From: Zygnema cylindricum
Lineage: Eukaryota > Streptophyta > Zygnematophyceae > Zygnematales > Zygnemataceae
NCBI GenBank assembly: GCA_037447655.1
Contig: JBBHKE010000755.1
Coordinates: forward strand, 1-64,000
DNA length: 64,000 nucleotides
Reading direction: 5' to 3'
Within the stretch, counting starts at the first letter, position 1. Every line of letters begins with the position of its first letter. This document shows, in pieces, positions 11,558 to 21,765 of the stretch. Both the position numbers and the translations under genes were made by a program. The notes under the pieces are model-generated. The model was given only the letters and a program-made list of their open reading frames with translations. It was not told the DNA's origin and made no database searches.

Positions 11558-12188
11558 GTACGAATTTCAACTGAGTTTTTCTGAAAAAAAAAAAAAAACA
11601 TGAATGTTTTAGCAAAAAATTCGTAATTTTAGAAAGACACATGCCCCAATTAAATATTTCTAGGCATGTCCAATCTGTATCTAGAGTTTCATGACGTAAA
11701 TTTTGTGGATCCTCAGGATTTCCTGTAGTTTCAATTAATTTGAAATAGAAAAAGTTAATTCCAAATTCACCCAAACCCACATCACCAGTTAAACATTGTT
11801 TGTACTTAAATAGTGTATTTTTAATCACATTGTTAAGCATACTCACTAACCTCCAAAAAGAGGCGGGAGTGGAGGGTGAGAGGAAGAAGTTTTTTTATTT
11901 GTTTTTGAGTTTAGAGGGGATTATTCTAGTCCAAAGAAAAAGGAACAAAAGAAAAAAACATCAAGGAGATCGAAAGGGGAAGGTAAGAAGAGAAAAAAAA
12001 ATTAACCAAACCCTAAACTCTCGTGGCATCCAAATTCCAAAAAAGATCGACAAAACCGCATCCCTATCATTAACCATTTTTTTCTCCTCTCTCTCTCCCC
12101 CCTCCTCCCCTTCCCCCGGAATCCCAAGTCCCATGCAATTCCTAATTTTGTCCTTAACTTTCCCTTTTTGTCAACTTTTTCTTGACAG

Positions 12189-12956
12189 CCTTCCGATGCG
12201 AAAGCCGTCGAAGCTTTCACTAAACACAAAGACACGTGGCGAGAAAATACGATGTTTCTAGAGACTGGAAAAAAGGAAAATGTGACGGAAAATAACAGTA
12301 GTAGTAGTAGCAGGGAAAATAACAGTAGTAGTAGTAGCAGCAGTTGTGAGGCAGCTTCCTCGCAGTTCCTATCAGAAGAATCCTGTCCCAAAGATGTGGA
12401 CTTTTCTAGCATCAATTGTACGGATTTGAGTACGGATTCTGCCATGGATTTGGGTACGGACTTTGGTGCGGATTCCGGTATAGAAATAGAAAAAAATGGT
12501 GAAATTGAGAATACAAAAAACGGGGAATTGACTAAGGAGAGATTCAAAATTGGGAGTAGAGCGGTCGAGAAAGGGAGTGGCTGGAATTGGAGTCATTATG
12601 CATACAATGAATTGTTAAATCTACCAATTAAATTTTCTAATATGACAAACGCTACAATTGAGATAGGACCTGACGACCTTTGTCTTGAAAAGTCAAAAAT
12701 TGAAAGTACGGAAGTAGGGTCCAAAAACACTACAAATTTGGTGTCTGGAGAGAGAGAATCTGAAAACTGGATAATTCATTCGGAATCAGCATCTGAAGCC
12801 CCTTTTTCAACCCATTTTTTTGAAATACCCAATCCTTCTTCAATCGACGAGTTTCTTCTGGCATATAATTCTTCTTTTCCTTCACTGCCAGCCGCAAAAT
12901 TTTCTCTTGATGAAGTCACCGAAATCTTGGGAATCGAGGATTGTTCTCTCAAATGA
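12189..12956 (+). CDS. MYB exon 4 (C-terminal regulatory region)
   Basis: The acceptor is ...TTCTTGACAG|CCT. The exon gives 255 residues. It has two poly-Ser tracts from AGT/AGC microsatellites (about 12298-12346), acidic stretches rich in Asp and Glu, a tryptophan motif (GWNWSHYAYNELL), and a C-terminal acidic-hydrophobic segment (SIDEFLLAY and LDEVTEILGIEDC) that looks like an activation domain. No known C-terminal subgroup motif is recognised. Confidence 0.75.
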   Translation, partial: PSDAKAVEAFTKHKDTWRENTMFLETGKKENVTENNSSSSSRENNSSSSSSSCEAASSQFLSEESCPKDVDFSSINCTDLSTDSAMDLGTDFGADSGIEIEKNGEIENTKNGELTKERFKIGSRAVEKGSGWNWSHYAYNELLNLPIKFSNMTNATIEIGPDDLCLEKSKIESTEVGSKNTTNLVSGERESENWIIHSESASEAPFSTHFFEIPNPSSIDEFLLAYNSSFPSLPAAKFSLDEVTEILGIEDCSLK

Positions 12957-13052
12957 GAATGTTATTAATACTCAAAACCAAAAGTTTTAGACTTAATCCT
13001 AGATGACGTCCCGTTGTATTTCTTTTTTCTTAATACCTTTGCTATTCCTTAC

Positions 13053-13058
13053 AATAAA
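13053..13058 (+). terminator. Polyadenylation signal of the MYB gene
   Basis: An AATAAA hexamer lies 97 bases after the stop codon in an AT-rich 3' region, a typical position for the MYB transcript end. Confidence 0.5.
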
Positions 13059-13504
13059 AGTAGTAAGTAATGGTCAAATGATAAAAGAAGAATAAGAACT
13101 CTTGACAAATACGGAGGAAAAGTACAGGAAAGAAAGTATAAAGGAAATTAGAGAGTATAAATGTACAGGAAAATTCATTTCTGTTATCTTAACGAGTAAG
13201 TTTTTCATAGAAAAACAATTTTGTATCTGACAACATAGCCGACACAGAAAACACTACTTCTTTTGTAATTATCTAACAATGTTAATGTACATAATTAACG
13301 TTTTAGTTTTTCTTATTAAATTGTTGGTGCTTGCTTTTGTTGGGAACATTGTGGAATGGGAGGTTCGACTCATCGTCATTTGGGTCGAGTTCACATGTAA
13401 GTTACAGTAGTGTGTCGGTTCGCGTTGGTCATTTGTTTGTACGGTACGGTAGACGTACCGTTGGTTCAGTTTGTTTTGCAGAGTGGAAGCGTGCTTCCAG
13501 TCTA
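13059..13504. other. Spacer downstream of the MYB gene
   Basis: AT-rich sequence with a small imperfect inverted repeat around GTACGGTACGGTAGACGTACCG (13438-13461). No gene is seen. Confidence 0.4.
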
Positions 13505-14039
13505 CACCGCCAATCGTTATTAGCGTGGGAGTTTGATTAGCGTATAATAATAATTACAGTGGTGTACGCTATTTAAGAATTTGAAAATTTTGGAAAAAAT
13601 CATACATTCTAATTGTTTGATTATGGTAATTTGGATCTTTGAAAAAAAAAATGTCGGTCGCAAACATGCTTACACTAATATAGGTCTCCGTACAAAATCT
13701 GACAAATCGTACACAAATCGTACATTCACACGGTCGAAACGCGGCTGTCGGACGAATATGTGGGAACGGGATTTTTTACGACCTGGTTTTTTTCCTTTTT
13801 AGAACGCACATTCTCATGCGTCTGCGGTTACTAAAACTAATTTATTGTAATTTTTAACTTAAAAAGGTACATTTATGTACGATCTGACACTGACCGTACA
13901 CAACTCTATTTAAGAGACAACGTACTGAAAATAACCCTAAATAGAATAAAAAAAAAATCGAATAAACTACGCTAATGGAGAATAAAAAAAAAAAGCGGGA
14001 CGGAAATAGTGTACTCAACGTTAATAACGATTGGCGGTG
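13505..14039. mobile_element. CACCGCC-type long MITE, left arm of a palindrome
   Basis: It is flanked by TA (13503-13504 and 14040-14041) with ends CACCGCCAATCGTTATTAG and its complement. It is the inverse of the adjacent copy at 14047-14578 and related to 3824-4378. It contains the complement of TTCAAAGACCCAAATTAG and related blocks. Confidence 0.8.
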
Positions 14040-14046
14040 TAGTGTA

Positions 14047-14578
14047 CACCGCCAATCGTTATTAGCGTTGTGTACACTATTTCCGTCCCGCATTCTCCAT
14101 CAACGTAGTTTATTCTATTTTTTTCTGTACGCCATTTAGGGTTATTTTCCAAGTACGACGTTGTCGTTTAAATAGTGTGGTGTACGGTCAGTGTCAGACC
14201 GTACAAAATTGTACCTTTTTAAGTGAAAAGGTATAATTAATGAGTTTTAGTAACCACGGACGCATGAGAATATGCGCTCTAAAAAGGGGATAAAATCGGG
14301 TTGTCAAATATCACAATCGCACATATTCGTCCAACAACCACGTTTCGACTGTGTGAACGTACGATTTATGTACGATTTCTCAGATTTTGTACGAATACCT
14401 ATACTAGTGTAAGCAGGTTTGCGACAGACATTTCTTTTTTTCAAAGACCCAAATTAGAATTATTAAACAATTAGAACGTATGTTTTTTTTCAAAATTTTC
14501 AAATTCTTAATTAGCCTACACTACTGTAATTATTCTTATACGCTAAAAAAACTTCTACGCTAATAGCGATTGGTGGTG
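14047..14578. mobile_element. CACCGCC-type long MITE, right arm of a palindrome
   Basis: It is flanked by TA (14045-14046 and 14579-14580). It is oriented like 3824-4378 and inverted relative to 13505-14039, with only seven bases between the two. It has no coding capacity. Confidence 0.8.
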
Positions 14579-14580
14579 TA

Positions 14581-15189
14581 CTGTAGACTGGTTTGGTCTT
14601 GGTCGGTTTAAAGGTGTTGTGTTTTGATAATGGATTAATGAGGAACGTTTTTTTAGTGCCCTTTGTTTGAAAAGTACGACTTCACGCGATACCGATTCCC
14701 GCCGAGATGCACGATTTGAGGAGCTTTGCGACGCCTGTCAGAGGTCGCAAAGTCAAAATTTTGGATACCCGAATCCGATATATTTTTTTTTTCAAAATCT
14801 GAACACCCGAAATCCGGCCCGGTTATTGCATGTTCCTAAGGGTACTTTCGCATGTAACCGAAACTTTAGTCTTGTAACTTTGTTTTTAGCGAAGATTCTC
14901 CGTACTATTTTCAGAGCATTAGTATGAAAAGATTTTATTTCCAAGAACGCGATGGTAATACCATCAAAGTACAAAACATGATTGTCACTAAAAAGTATTG
15001 ATGACCAACAAAGGTTAAAGACCAAAATCCTCAAGGATTAAAAACAAAACAAAAATGCGTGAAAAGCCTAAAAGGAAAGAAAAAAAGCAAGTACAACAAA
15101 ACCAAACTATTAAAACATTACAAACTAACCTAGACGATAAAACATCAAACTACACCTAACTAAAGATCAAAACTATGGATATCGTCTAT
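14581..15189. other. Intergenic AT-rich sequence
   Basis: No gene or RNA is recognised. A-rich stretches at 15040-15175 adjoin the 3' end of the LINE that starts to the right. Confidence 0.4.
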
Positions 15190-17268
15190 ATGCGCCGGGT
15201 GGCGCGGCGGTAAGTCTCCCAGTCCTCGGCCATTAGTCACCACCGTCCTCTGTCGGATAATGGCCGAAGCTTGGGATTGTTAAAGGGCGACAGTGATGCG
15301 TTGGCGGTAGAAAGCAGACATGAGAGCTGGAAAAGGGCTACCCGACCCTTTGACTTCGAAAGATCGTCGAGCGCAGTCGCGCAAAAAGCTGTCGAAAGAC
15401 GAGTCTAAGGTCCTAAATATCTCCAAAGCAAATGGTGTGAAACTATCAGCTAGGTCTCGGTGCGCGTAGTCACGTTCTTAAGAAGCCGCTGCATCCCGAG
15501 CTGCAACACTAGTATGTAATGTCGCCCGCGAGGAAACATGGGATCCTGTTGGGTCTGTGAAGACAACGTCCCCCAATGTTTTTGCTGTGCCATGTAGAAA
15601 AACTAGATCCACACGAGGACCCCGTGTACCCCTAGATTGAGAACGTGGTGGTTATATGTGCGACACTTTGCGCTTGACTGTGTACCCTGCTTCAAAACCC
15701 ACGGCACCGATAGCATTCCGTACCATGTCGTGTGTTGTTGTTCGCTCCCCACCGTGTGAGCAACGTAGCAAATGTACCCCTTGCTCGTCTATAGATTGAC
15801 CACAATTGCAACGGGGCTTGCCTAAAAGGGAAGGGTGCGGCAAGCCAAGTCGTAAGCGAAGCGCATCAAAAAATTGAGGAGAAGATAGACGAAGCGAAGT
15901 GAAAATTGGTGTAGCAATAAGCCAAGCTCCATCCCCAGGCCCCGAGCATGATCGAAGTCGGCTCCGCGCTTCAGCCGTAGGGAGCGCCTAAAGTAGATCA
16001 TTGAATTTTGCGGCAGCTACCTTATTAGCGATGTGTTGTTGCACGCGTGAGTGAATTCTAGTGATGAGGGAAGGGAACGCAGAAACTTCAGCTTGGGCCT
16101 TGACTGGTAAAAGCGCTCGAGAGGACAATAATGCTTGTTGGAATGATAGCAAACCGTCGTCGACGTGAGAGACCGCATGAGATAGAATAAGAATGTTGTC
16201 CACCAAAATCCTTGAAGTAATAATTGATGCCACCAAAGCCCTACTCCCTAGGTAAGCGGATGGTGCCAAAGTGGCTGTAGGACGCAAACCGAGACCCCCG
16301 CAAGAGACTCGTAAAGCAGCTTGTCTACGAGCGAGGAGGCTTTCTGACCGATCAAAGATACCGTGGCACACCAATTGATGTAGAATGCCAAAATGTCGAT
16401 CATCAAATTCGAAAAGGGAAGAAAAGAAAGAAGAGTTCAGGGGTAAAGTGCGGGCCAAGTACAAAGGGCGTTGGGCAATACAACGTGTTAAGATAACAAA
16501 CGCGACTTGTGAATTCGAAAGTTTTGGAAAGTCCTCACAATGAGAAAGGTCATCCAACAAAGCATCTTTAACAAATTGGTAAACAAAATCAATGGCTCCA
16601 ATTGGAGAACCTAAAGCCCTTATACCCTCTTGGGGAGTTAAAATACAGAATCGTGAAAAGAGAGAGAATTCGGGTGGAAGACCAGCCGTGCGCCATGCGA
16701 CACATTTGGTGAATTTGACATGAAGGTGAATTTTAGAAATTTGCTCTACAAAATGGTGAAAGGCACGAACAACTTGGTCCGGCGGGCCGACTATGTGAGT
16801 GTCATCAGCAAGTGAAGGGAACAAACAATCTCGAAAAGCTGTTGCCGATGCTCTTAGAGCCTGCATGTGAGGGATGGCAAACAAAGGGGATTCTAGAGGG
16901 ACACCTTGACGAGTACCCGTTACTGATTCCAAAGTGGTAACGTCCCCCAATGGGCCTCCGATGGGATAAAGTAAAGGGCTTGGTTTGGAGTAAAACGCAC
17001 AAACAAAAGGGAAAATTTTGTTAATAAGAGAGGGCGCGTGTCTAAGCTCACGGAAAATGGCGTTGCCATCAACCGTGTTAAAGGCGTTGGCAATGTCAAT
17101 TTGGAGAATGACCCAACCCAGATGCAAGTGAAGAATCGCTCGTACACCGTGGACTACTGCCTCACAACCCCCTCGTGTTGCGAAACTAAATTGATGTGGG
17201 GAAAAATGATATTGGAAAGCATCTTGAAGCTGTAAACACATTGATCTTGCAACGAGACGATATCAGAA
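15190..17268 (-). mobile_element. LINE segment 1: RT, CCHC, endonuclease and 3' region
   Basis: This is the 3' half of a minus-strand non-LTR retrotransposon. Copia A cuts it at 17268. Upstream pieces are recognised at 23715-24052, 25144-26064 and 33720-34092. The 3' untranslated part is short (about 15190-15279). I see no poly(A) tail at the left boundary. Confidence 0.75.
15280..17268 (-). pseudogene. LINE ORF: reverse transcriptase plus restriction-like endonuclease
   Basis: A single frame runs the whole segment with in-frame stops near 15985, 15649 and 15477. RT motifs in order are SPHQFSFATRGGCEA, LQIDIANAFNTVDG (catalytic Asp), GTRQGVPLESPLFA and SLADDTHIVGP (the catalytic ADD box, with Leu for the usual Tyr/Phe). 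Then come a cysteine-histidine cluster CNCGQSIDEQGVHLLRC, a THDMV motif, and RGPRVDLV followed 13 residues later by GDVVFTDP. Cys-His box plus R.PD...D is the layout of the restriction-like endonuclease of early-branching LINEs such as R2, where it nicks the target downstream of the RT. The C-terminal tail (SFTPFALEIF, FLRDCARR) is also family-like. It is inactive because of the stops. Confidence 0.8.
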
Positions 17269-18315
17269 TGTAGAAACTAATAGTTTTATTAGTATTTTCT
17301 AGGTCTGAAAAGAAATATAGAAGTCGAGGTAGTCTATCTCTAACTTCTCTCTCCAACTCTCAAACTTGTCGCAGTCACTGAGAAATTGGAGAGGAAGCTA
17401 GAGCCATGGCTACCTTGGCTATCCTGAGGTTTACGGGAATTTTATATTAGGGTTTATTTATTTAATTAAAAGGTATGTGCCGGCGGCAGGATTTGATCCT
17501 TGTACCTACCGGCCGGCAGGCAGGAAATAGCCGGTAGCCTTAGCCGTTTAGTCTAGCGGTAGTGTTACGTATCATATAGTTTGATATTTATTTAAATATG
17601 TATACGTGCGATAAACCATTTAACTGAAATGAATTACGGGATACATAGATCCAGTAATATATAATGTACGACTTACGGTACGGACAAAAATCAGTACCGC
17701 GCATTTGTTTCGTAAATGAAACAAATACCGCGCATGTATTTATTACGGCTACGATTAAAGCCGAATTTAATCGGACGGCCGGGATTAGCGCCGAGATCGC
17801 GGAGGAAGATTTCGGCGGTTTGTGGCCATCGCCACATCGGATGACGCGTGGCGAAATTCCGTTGGATTGTGGAATCTCCGGAGATTATGGCACCGAATCC
17901 GGATTTGACATGTGTCGACATTTTGCCATGTCGTACAATGTCCGTACATAAAGTACACCGGCAGCTGTACTTTTGCGTACGGAACTCAATTCTGATTGGT
18001 TCCGTACATCAGCAGATAGAGTCTGTGAGAGAGATAGGACTTAGAAAAATTAGAAGATAGGACCCCCTCTCCCAGAGAGCTTCTGTACAAAAGGTCAACT
18101 TTGACCCTCCATAACTTACTGCTCAGGGGAGCAAATTCAGAGATTCTTTTTGCTATCGACTCAGGGGAGTCTTGTCTTCACAGGGGTGAAGTTGGTCAGG
18201 TTTTTGTCTGCCAGGGTGGCAGTTATTTTTGCTTAAACACAAAGGGGTCAGGATTATCCTAGAGGCTTCTTGGAAGCTGTCCACTCTGAGGACTTATGGA
18301 GGTCTCAGAGTTTTA
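17269..18315 (+). repeat. Copia A 5' LTR
   Basis: It begins TGTAGAAACTAATAG and ends ...GAGTTTTA, where related elements end in CA. It contains a paired GTTTCGTAAATGAAAC module at 17706-17721, an antisense tRNA-like module (17479-17560) and, in U5, an ATG at 18296 in frame with gag but closed by TAG at the LTR/PBS junction. Confidence 0.9.
17479..17560 (-). other. Antisense tRNA-like module in copia A 5' LTR
   Basis: Read on the minus strand it has an A-box-like TAGACTAAACGG and a perfect B-box GGATCAAATCC. A TGCCGGC/GCCGGCA-type stem encloses the T-arm-like hairpin. Equivalent modules occupy the LTRs of copia D, E and E'. The 3' LTR copy is at 22878-22960. Function is unknown. Confidence 0.55.
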
Positions 18316-18330
18316 GGTTATGGGCCCACC
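18316..18330 (+). other. Copia A primer binding site (half initiator tRNA)
   Basis: GGTTATGGGCCCACC directly follows the LTR and is complementary to the anticodon stem-loop of plant initiator tRNA-Met, as in Drosophila copia, rather than to the tRNA 3' end used by most plant copia elements. The ATG inside it (18320) starts the MGPPSRVPIFNG gag frame. Confidence 0.8.
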
Positions 18331-18718
18331 CTCTAGGGTACCAATCTTTAATGGAACTGGCTTCATATACTGGGAAAGTATTATGATAGGAGCTCTATGC
18401 GAAAAAAGGTTTTGGGGGATAGTGAGTGGACGATTGGGGCGTCCATCAAGTCTTGGAATTCCTCCAGGGTTTAAAGGAAGCAGATTCACCAGGAAAGAGG
18501 ATTCACCTTCAACGGAGGAAACAAAGGAAGGAGAGGTGGTGGACACAGGAAAGGAGAAGGAGGCGACCACACCAATAACAACTGGTTTAGCATTCATGTC
18601 ACCTATTCCGAGGAACGAGGAGAATGATACTGAAACCTGGACTTCAACAATATGGCGGCAAAGCACTTCATCCTACGCCATCTCACTCAAGGACTTGCAT
18701 GTCTTCATTTGCAGGTAG
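18320..18718 (+). pseudogene. Copia A gag, N-terminal part
   Basis: The frame starts at the ATG inside the primer binding site and encodes MGPPSRVPIFNG, FIYWES and FWGIVSG, the N-terminal gag signature shared with D, E and E'. Homology shifts to the next frame around 18650, where NMAAKHFILRHLTQ should follow TETWTST, so one small indel separates it from the rest of gag-pol. Capsid protein packages element RNA into virus-like particles. Confidence 0.8.
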
Positions 18719-21700
18719 AGAGGGCATCCGATCTTTGGATGGCTCTCATAGAGATGTACCGAAGTGGTACGATTCAGCAACAACAGTTGGCTGATCAGAA
18801 AGTTAAGGAGTATGTATACAAAGGGGGAAATATGTTGGATTTTTGCAATGAGTTTGCTACACTCTTCATGGAGCTAGAGAGTGCGGGTAAAGTTTTTAGT
18901 GAAAAAGAAAAAGTTAACTGTTTACTAATGAAGTTACCTGATGAGTTCGAGAACATAGTCAACCGTGTGCAGGACTTGCCGGACTCAAGGTGGATATGGA
19001 ACTCAGTGGTAGGGATGATTCTCGTTCGAGAGAATACGATTGAGATCCGAAGGGGAGGAAAGAGTGGCCAAGCCTTGGCAACAGCGACCGATTGGAGGAA
19101 CAAGGATTCCCGGAAACAAGTCGGAAACTATGGGGGTAGGGAGCAAAAAAAACAGGTTGGCGAGTTCGAACCAAGGGCTCCCAAAGGTTTATGTCATTTT
19201 TGTAAGAAACCGGGGCACTATATGGCAGAGTGCACCAAGCTAACCGAGCTTCGGTTAAAGGAGGGGCAGACCGGTGGTACCCCGAGAGGAAAGAAAAAGG
19301 CCCTTGTCACACAGGTACTTGAGGCGGAATCCGAGGACGAGGACAATGAGCTCCTTTTGGATGAGGAGTTGGAGGAGAAAACTGAGGTTGAAATTCCACG
19401 AAGGCAAAAATGTGCTTACGGTGGATTGAAAGGTGAAGCAGGCTGGATTATAGATTCAGGTGCCTCAATGCACATGTGTAAGGATAGTCACCTGTTCACT
19501 AAGATAAGAAAGATTCCCACCGTAGAGAAAGAGTACGGGGATGGGAGGATAGTCACCACTACTCTTGTAGGATCGGTAGACCTAAAAGTGTTAGTAAAAA
19601 GAAAGACATCCATATTAACATTCTCCGATGTATTGTTTATTCCGGAGCTGAACAAAAACCTTATCTCTATATCAGTATTAGATGATAAGGGTTTTTTCAC
19701 TAGCACTAGGGAAGGAGTCTTTACTGCTAGTTTTGAGGAGGATGTCTATTTCATTATTGAGAAAGGTAGCCATGGGATGTTTAGGCTGATCTTAAGTAAT
19801 GAAACGAAGAAACTTTATTATGCTGGTGTTCATGATATTATGATGTGGCATAAGAGGCTTGGGCATGTGAATCTAGATAAGTTAAGAGAGATGAAAAAGA
19901 TAGGAGTGGTGGAAGGGATTCAGTTCAGTGAGAGTGATGATATAAGTGATTGTAGTGGGTGTGCTCAAGGTAAAGCACACAGATTACCCTTTCCAAAAAC
20001 AGCCACCTACAAGGGAGAAAAACTTCTAGATCTAGTACACACAGATATTTGGGGACCGGCTAGAGTGCCCTCACCGGGGGGGAAGAGATTTATGATGACT
20101 ATAACTGATGATTGGTCTCGGTATTCCCGAGTATATTTTTTGAAAAACAAGTCAGAGGCTGAGGACTGTTTTAGACAATATAAAGCATGGAGCGAAAAAC
20201 TCCATGAAACTCCAATCAAGAGAGTAAGGAGTGACAATGGTGGAGAGTATACTTCTAACCAGTTTGAGGATTTTTTGAGGGAAGATGGGGTTCAACACCA
20301 AAAGACAGTTCCAGAAAATCCGGAAAAGAATGGGGTTGCTGAAAGGTTAAATAGAACACTAAGTGATAGTGCTAGAAGTATGTTGTCGGATAAGAAGATA
20401 GGAAAAAGGTTTTGGGCAGAAGCAATGAACTGTGCTAATTACCTCAAAAATAGAGTTCTTACTTCAGCTATAAAAGATCAAACACCTTATGAGAGATGGA
20501 GAGGCCGGAAACCAGACTTATCTCATTTAAAGGTTTTCGGCAGTCAAGTATTCAGTCTAGATACAGATCGGTCTAATTGGAAGCTAGATCCTAAAGGAAA
20601 ACCGGGATACTTATTAGGATATGATGAGGATGTTAAAGGATATAGAGTTTATGATCTAAAAAGAGAAGATATAATCTTAGTAAAGCATCTAGTAGTTATG
20701 GATGAAGGAAAGTCTGTGGATCCCTTCAAATATACAAAGTCAGTAAAAATCAGATTTGAGTCAGAAAATTTTGATGACTTTGGGCTTCCTAACTATCCAG
20801 GTTTTAGAGACGATGACATTCTTGCAGGAACAAATCAGACCGAAAAGGACTCGACTGTGGAAACTCCAGTGACAACTCTACTCGAAGCGGAAGACGTGGT
20901 GGAAATTGATTCGGAATCAAGGGATAGGGGAGAAGCCGAGTTTGTTCGAAAGAATCCACAAGAACCATCTATTCCGGCCTCAGATTTTGAGGGGGGGAGG
21001 AGAAGTAGCAAAAGACTGCAAGAAAAACAGGTTAATAACAAGGTAACTAAACTATCTCATCAAGATGAACCTCAAACTTATCGAGAGGCGATGACTTGTC
21101 CAGAAAGAAACCGGTGGAAGACAGCCATCAATGAGGAGATGGCTTCAATCATGGCAGCCGATACTTGGGAGCTGGTGGACTGTCCACCTAACCGAAAACC
21201 AATCGGTTGTAAGTGGGTTTTCAAACTAAAACTGAATCCAGATAACACAATCGAGCGCTACAAGGCCAGATTAGTGGCAAAGGGATTTACACAAAAGGAA
21301 GGAATTGACTACGAGGAAACCTTTGCCCCGGTGGTCAGATTTCCCTCCGTCCGCATACTTCTCAGTTTAGCAGCGGCGGAAGACATGGAAGTGCACCAGA
21401 TGGACATCAAAACAGCCTTTTTGCATGGAGAATTGGAAGAGGAGATCTTCATACGACAACCCGAAGGGTTTGTGGAAGAAGGAGAGGAGAGTAAGGTATG
21501 CCGGCTGATTAAATCTCTTTATGGTTTGAAACAGGCGCCTCGACAGTGGAATAAGAAGCTTGATGAGTTTCTTACCGGTCTAGGATATATTCGGATCAGC
21601 TCAGATCACTCAATCTATGTTTTCGAAGATGAGGAAGGTTTTATATTTATTGCAATTTATGTTGATGATTTGCTTGTTTTAAGTAAATCAATGGAAAAAA

Positions 21701-21765
21701 TTAATAAACTGAAAACCGATCTTAAGGGGAGATTTGAAATGAAGGATATGGGGGAAGCAAAATAA
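18652..21765 (+). pseudogene. Copia A gag-pol: capsid, CCHC, protease, integrase, RT
   Basis: The frame has 1,037 codons. In order: capsid remainder; zinc knuckle CHFCKKPGHYMAEC (residues 181-194); aspartic protease IIDSGAS (Asp near 268); integrase HHCC (His near 400, CSGC at 434-437); integrase catalytic D465, D528 and E564 with 35 residues between the last two; a GKPGYLLGYDEDVKGYRVYD segment; and RT with the YVDD box (residues 1003-1006). All catalytic residues inspected are present. The frame ends at TAA (21763-21765), where relatives have a tyrosine codon. Apart from that stop and the upstream frameshift the enzyme set looks intact. Confidence 0.9.

Larger units (their letters stand above)
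10272..12956 (+). pseudogene. R2R3-MYB transcription factor gene, four exons, nonsense codon in exon 1
   Basis: Exons 10272-10439, 11142-11267, 11492-11557 and 12189-12956 join in phase 0 through three GT-AG introns, giving 376 codons including the stop. The model encodes an N-terminal R2R3 DNA-binding domain: R2 with PAEDAALRRAV, GWDDVAARV and CRRRWLQHLDPE; R3 with RGKFMEGES, CRWSRIARKLPGRTD and NHWKNLKRR. An acidic, Ser-rich C-terminal region follows. Plant R2R3-MYBs bind DNA through these repeats and usually activate transcription through the C-terminus. The single defect is TGA at 10287-10289, exactly where the first R2 tryptophan (TGG) belongs, straight after the start MARRP. The gene could be a recent pseudogene, a null allele or a one-base assembly error. 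Open C-terminal coding and good splice sites argue it was functional until recently. Confidence 0.8.

Noticed and set aside
15985-21765. Alternative genetic code in which TAA/TAG encode amino acids
   Set aside because: In-frame stops fall at Tyr, Gln, Arg, Trp and Cys positions and include TGA, so they look like ordinary pseudogenisation. The MYB gene uses a normal TGA stop at the expected end.
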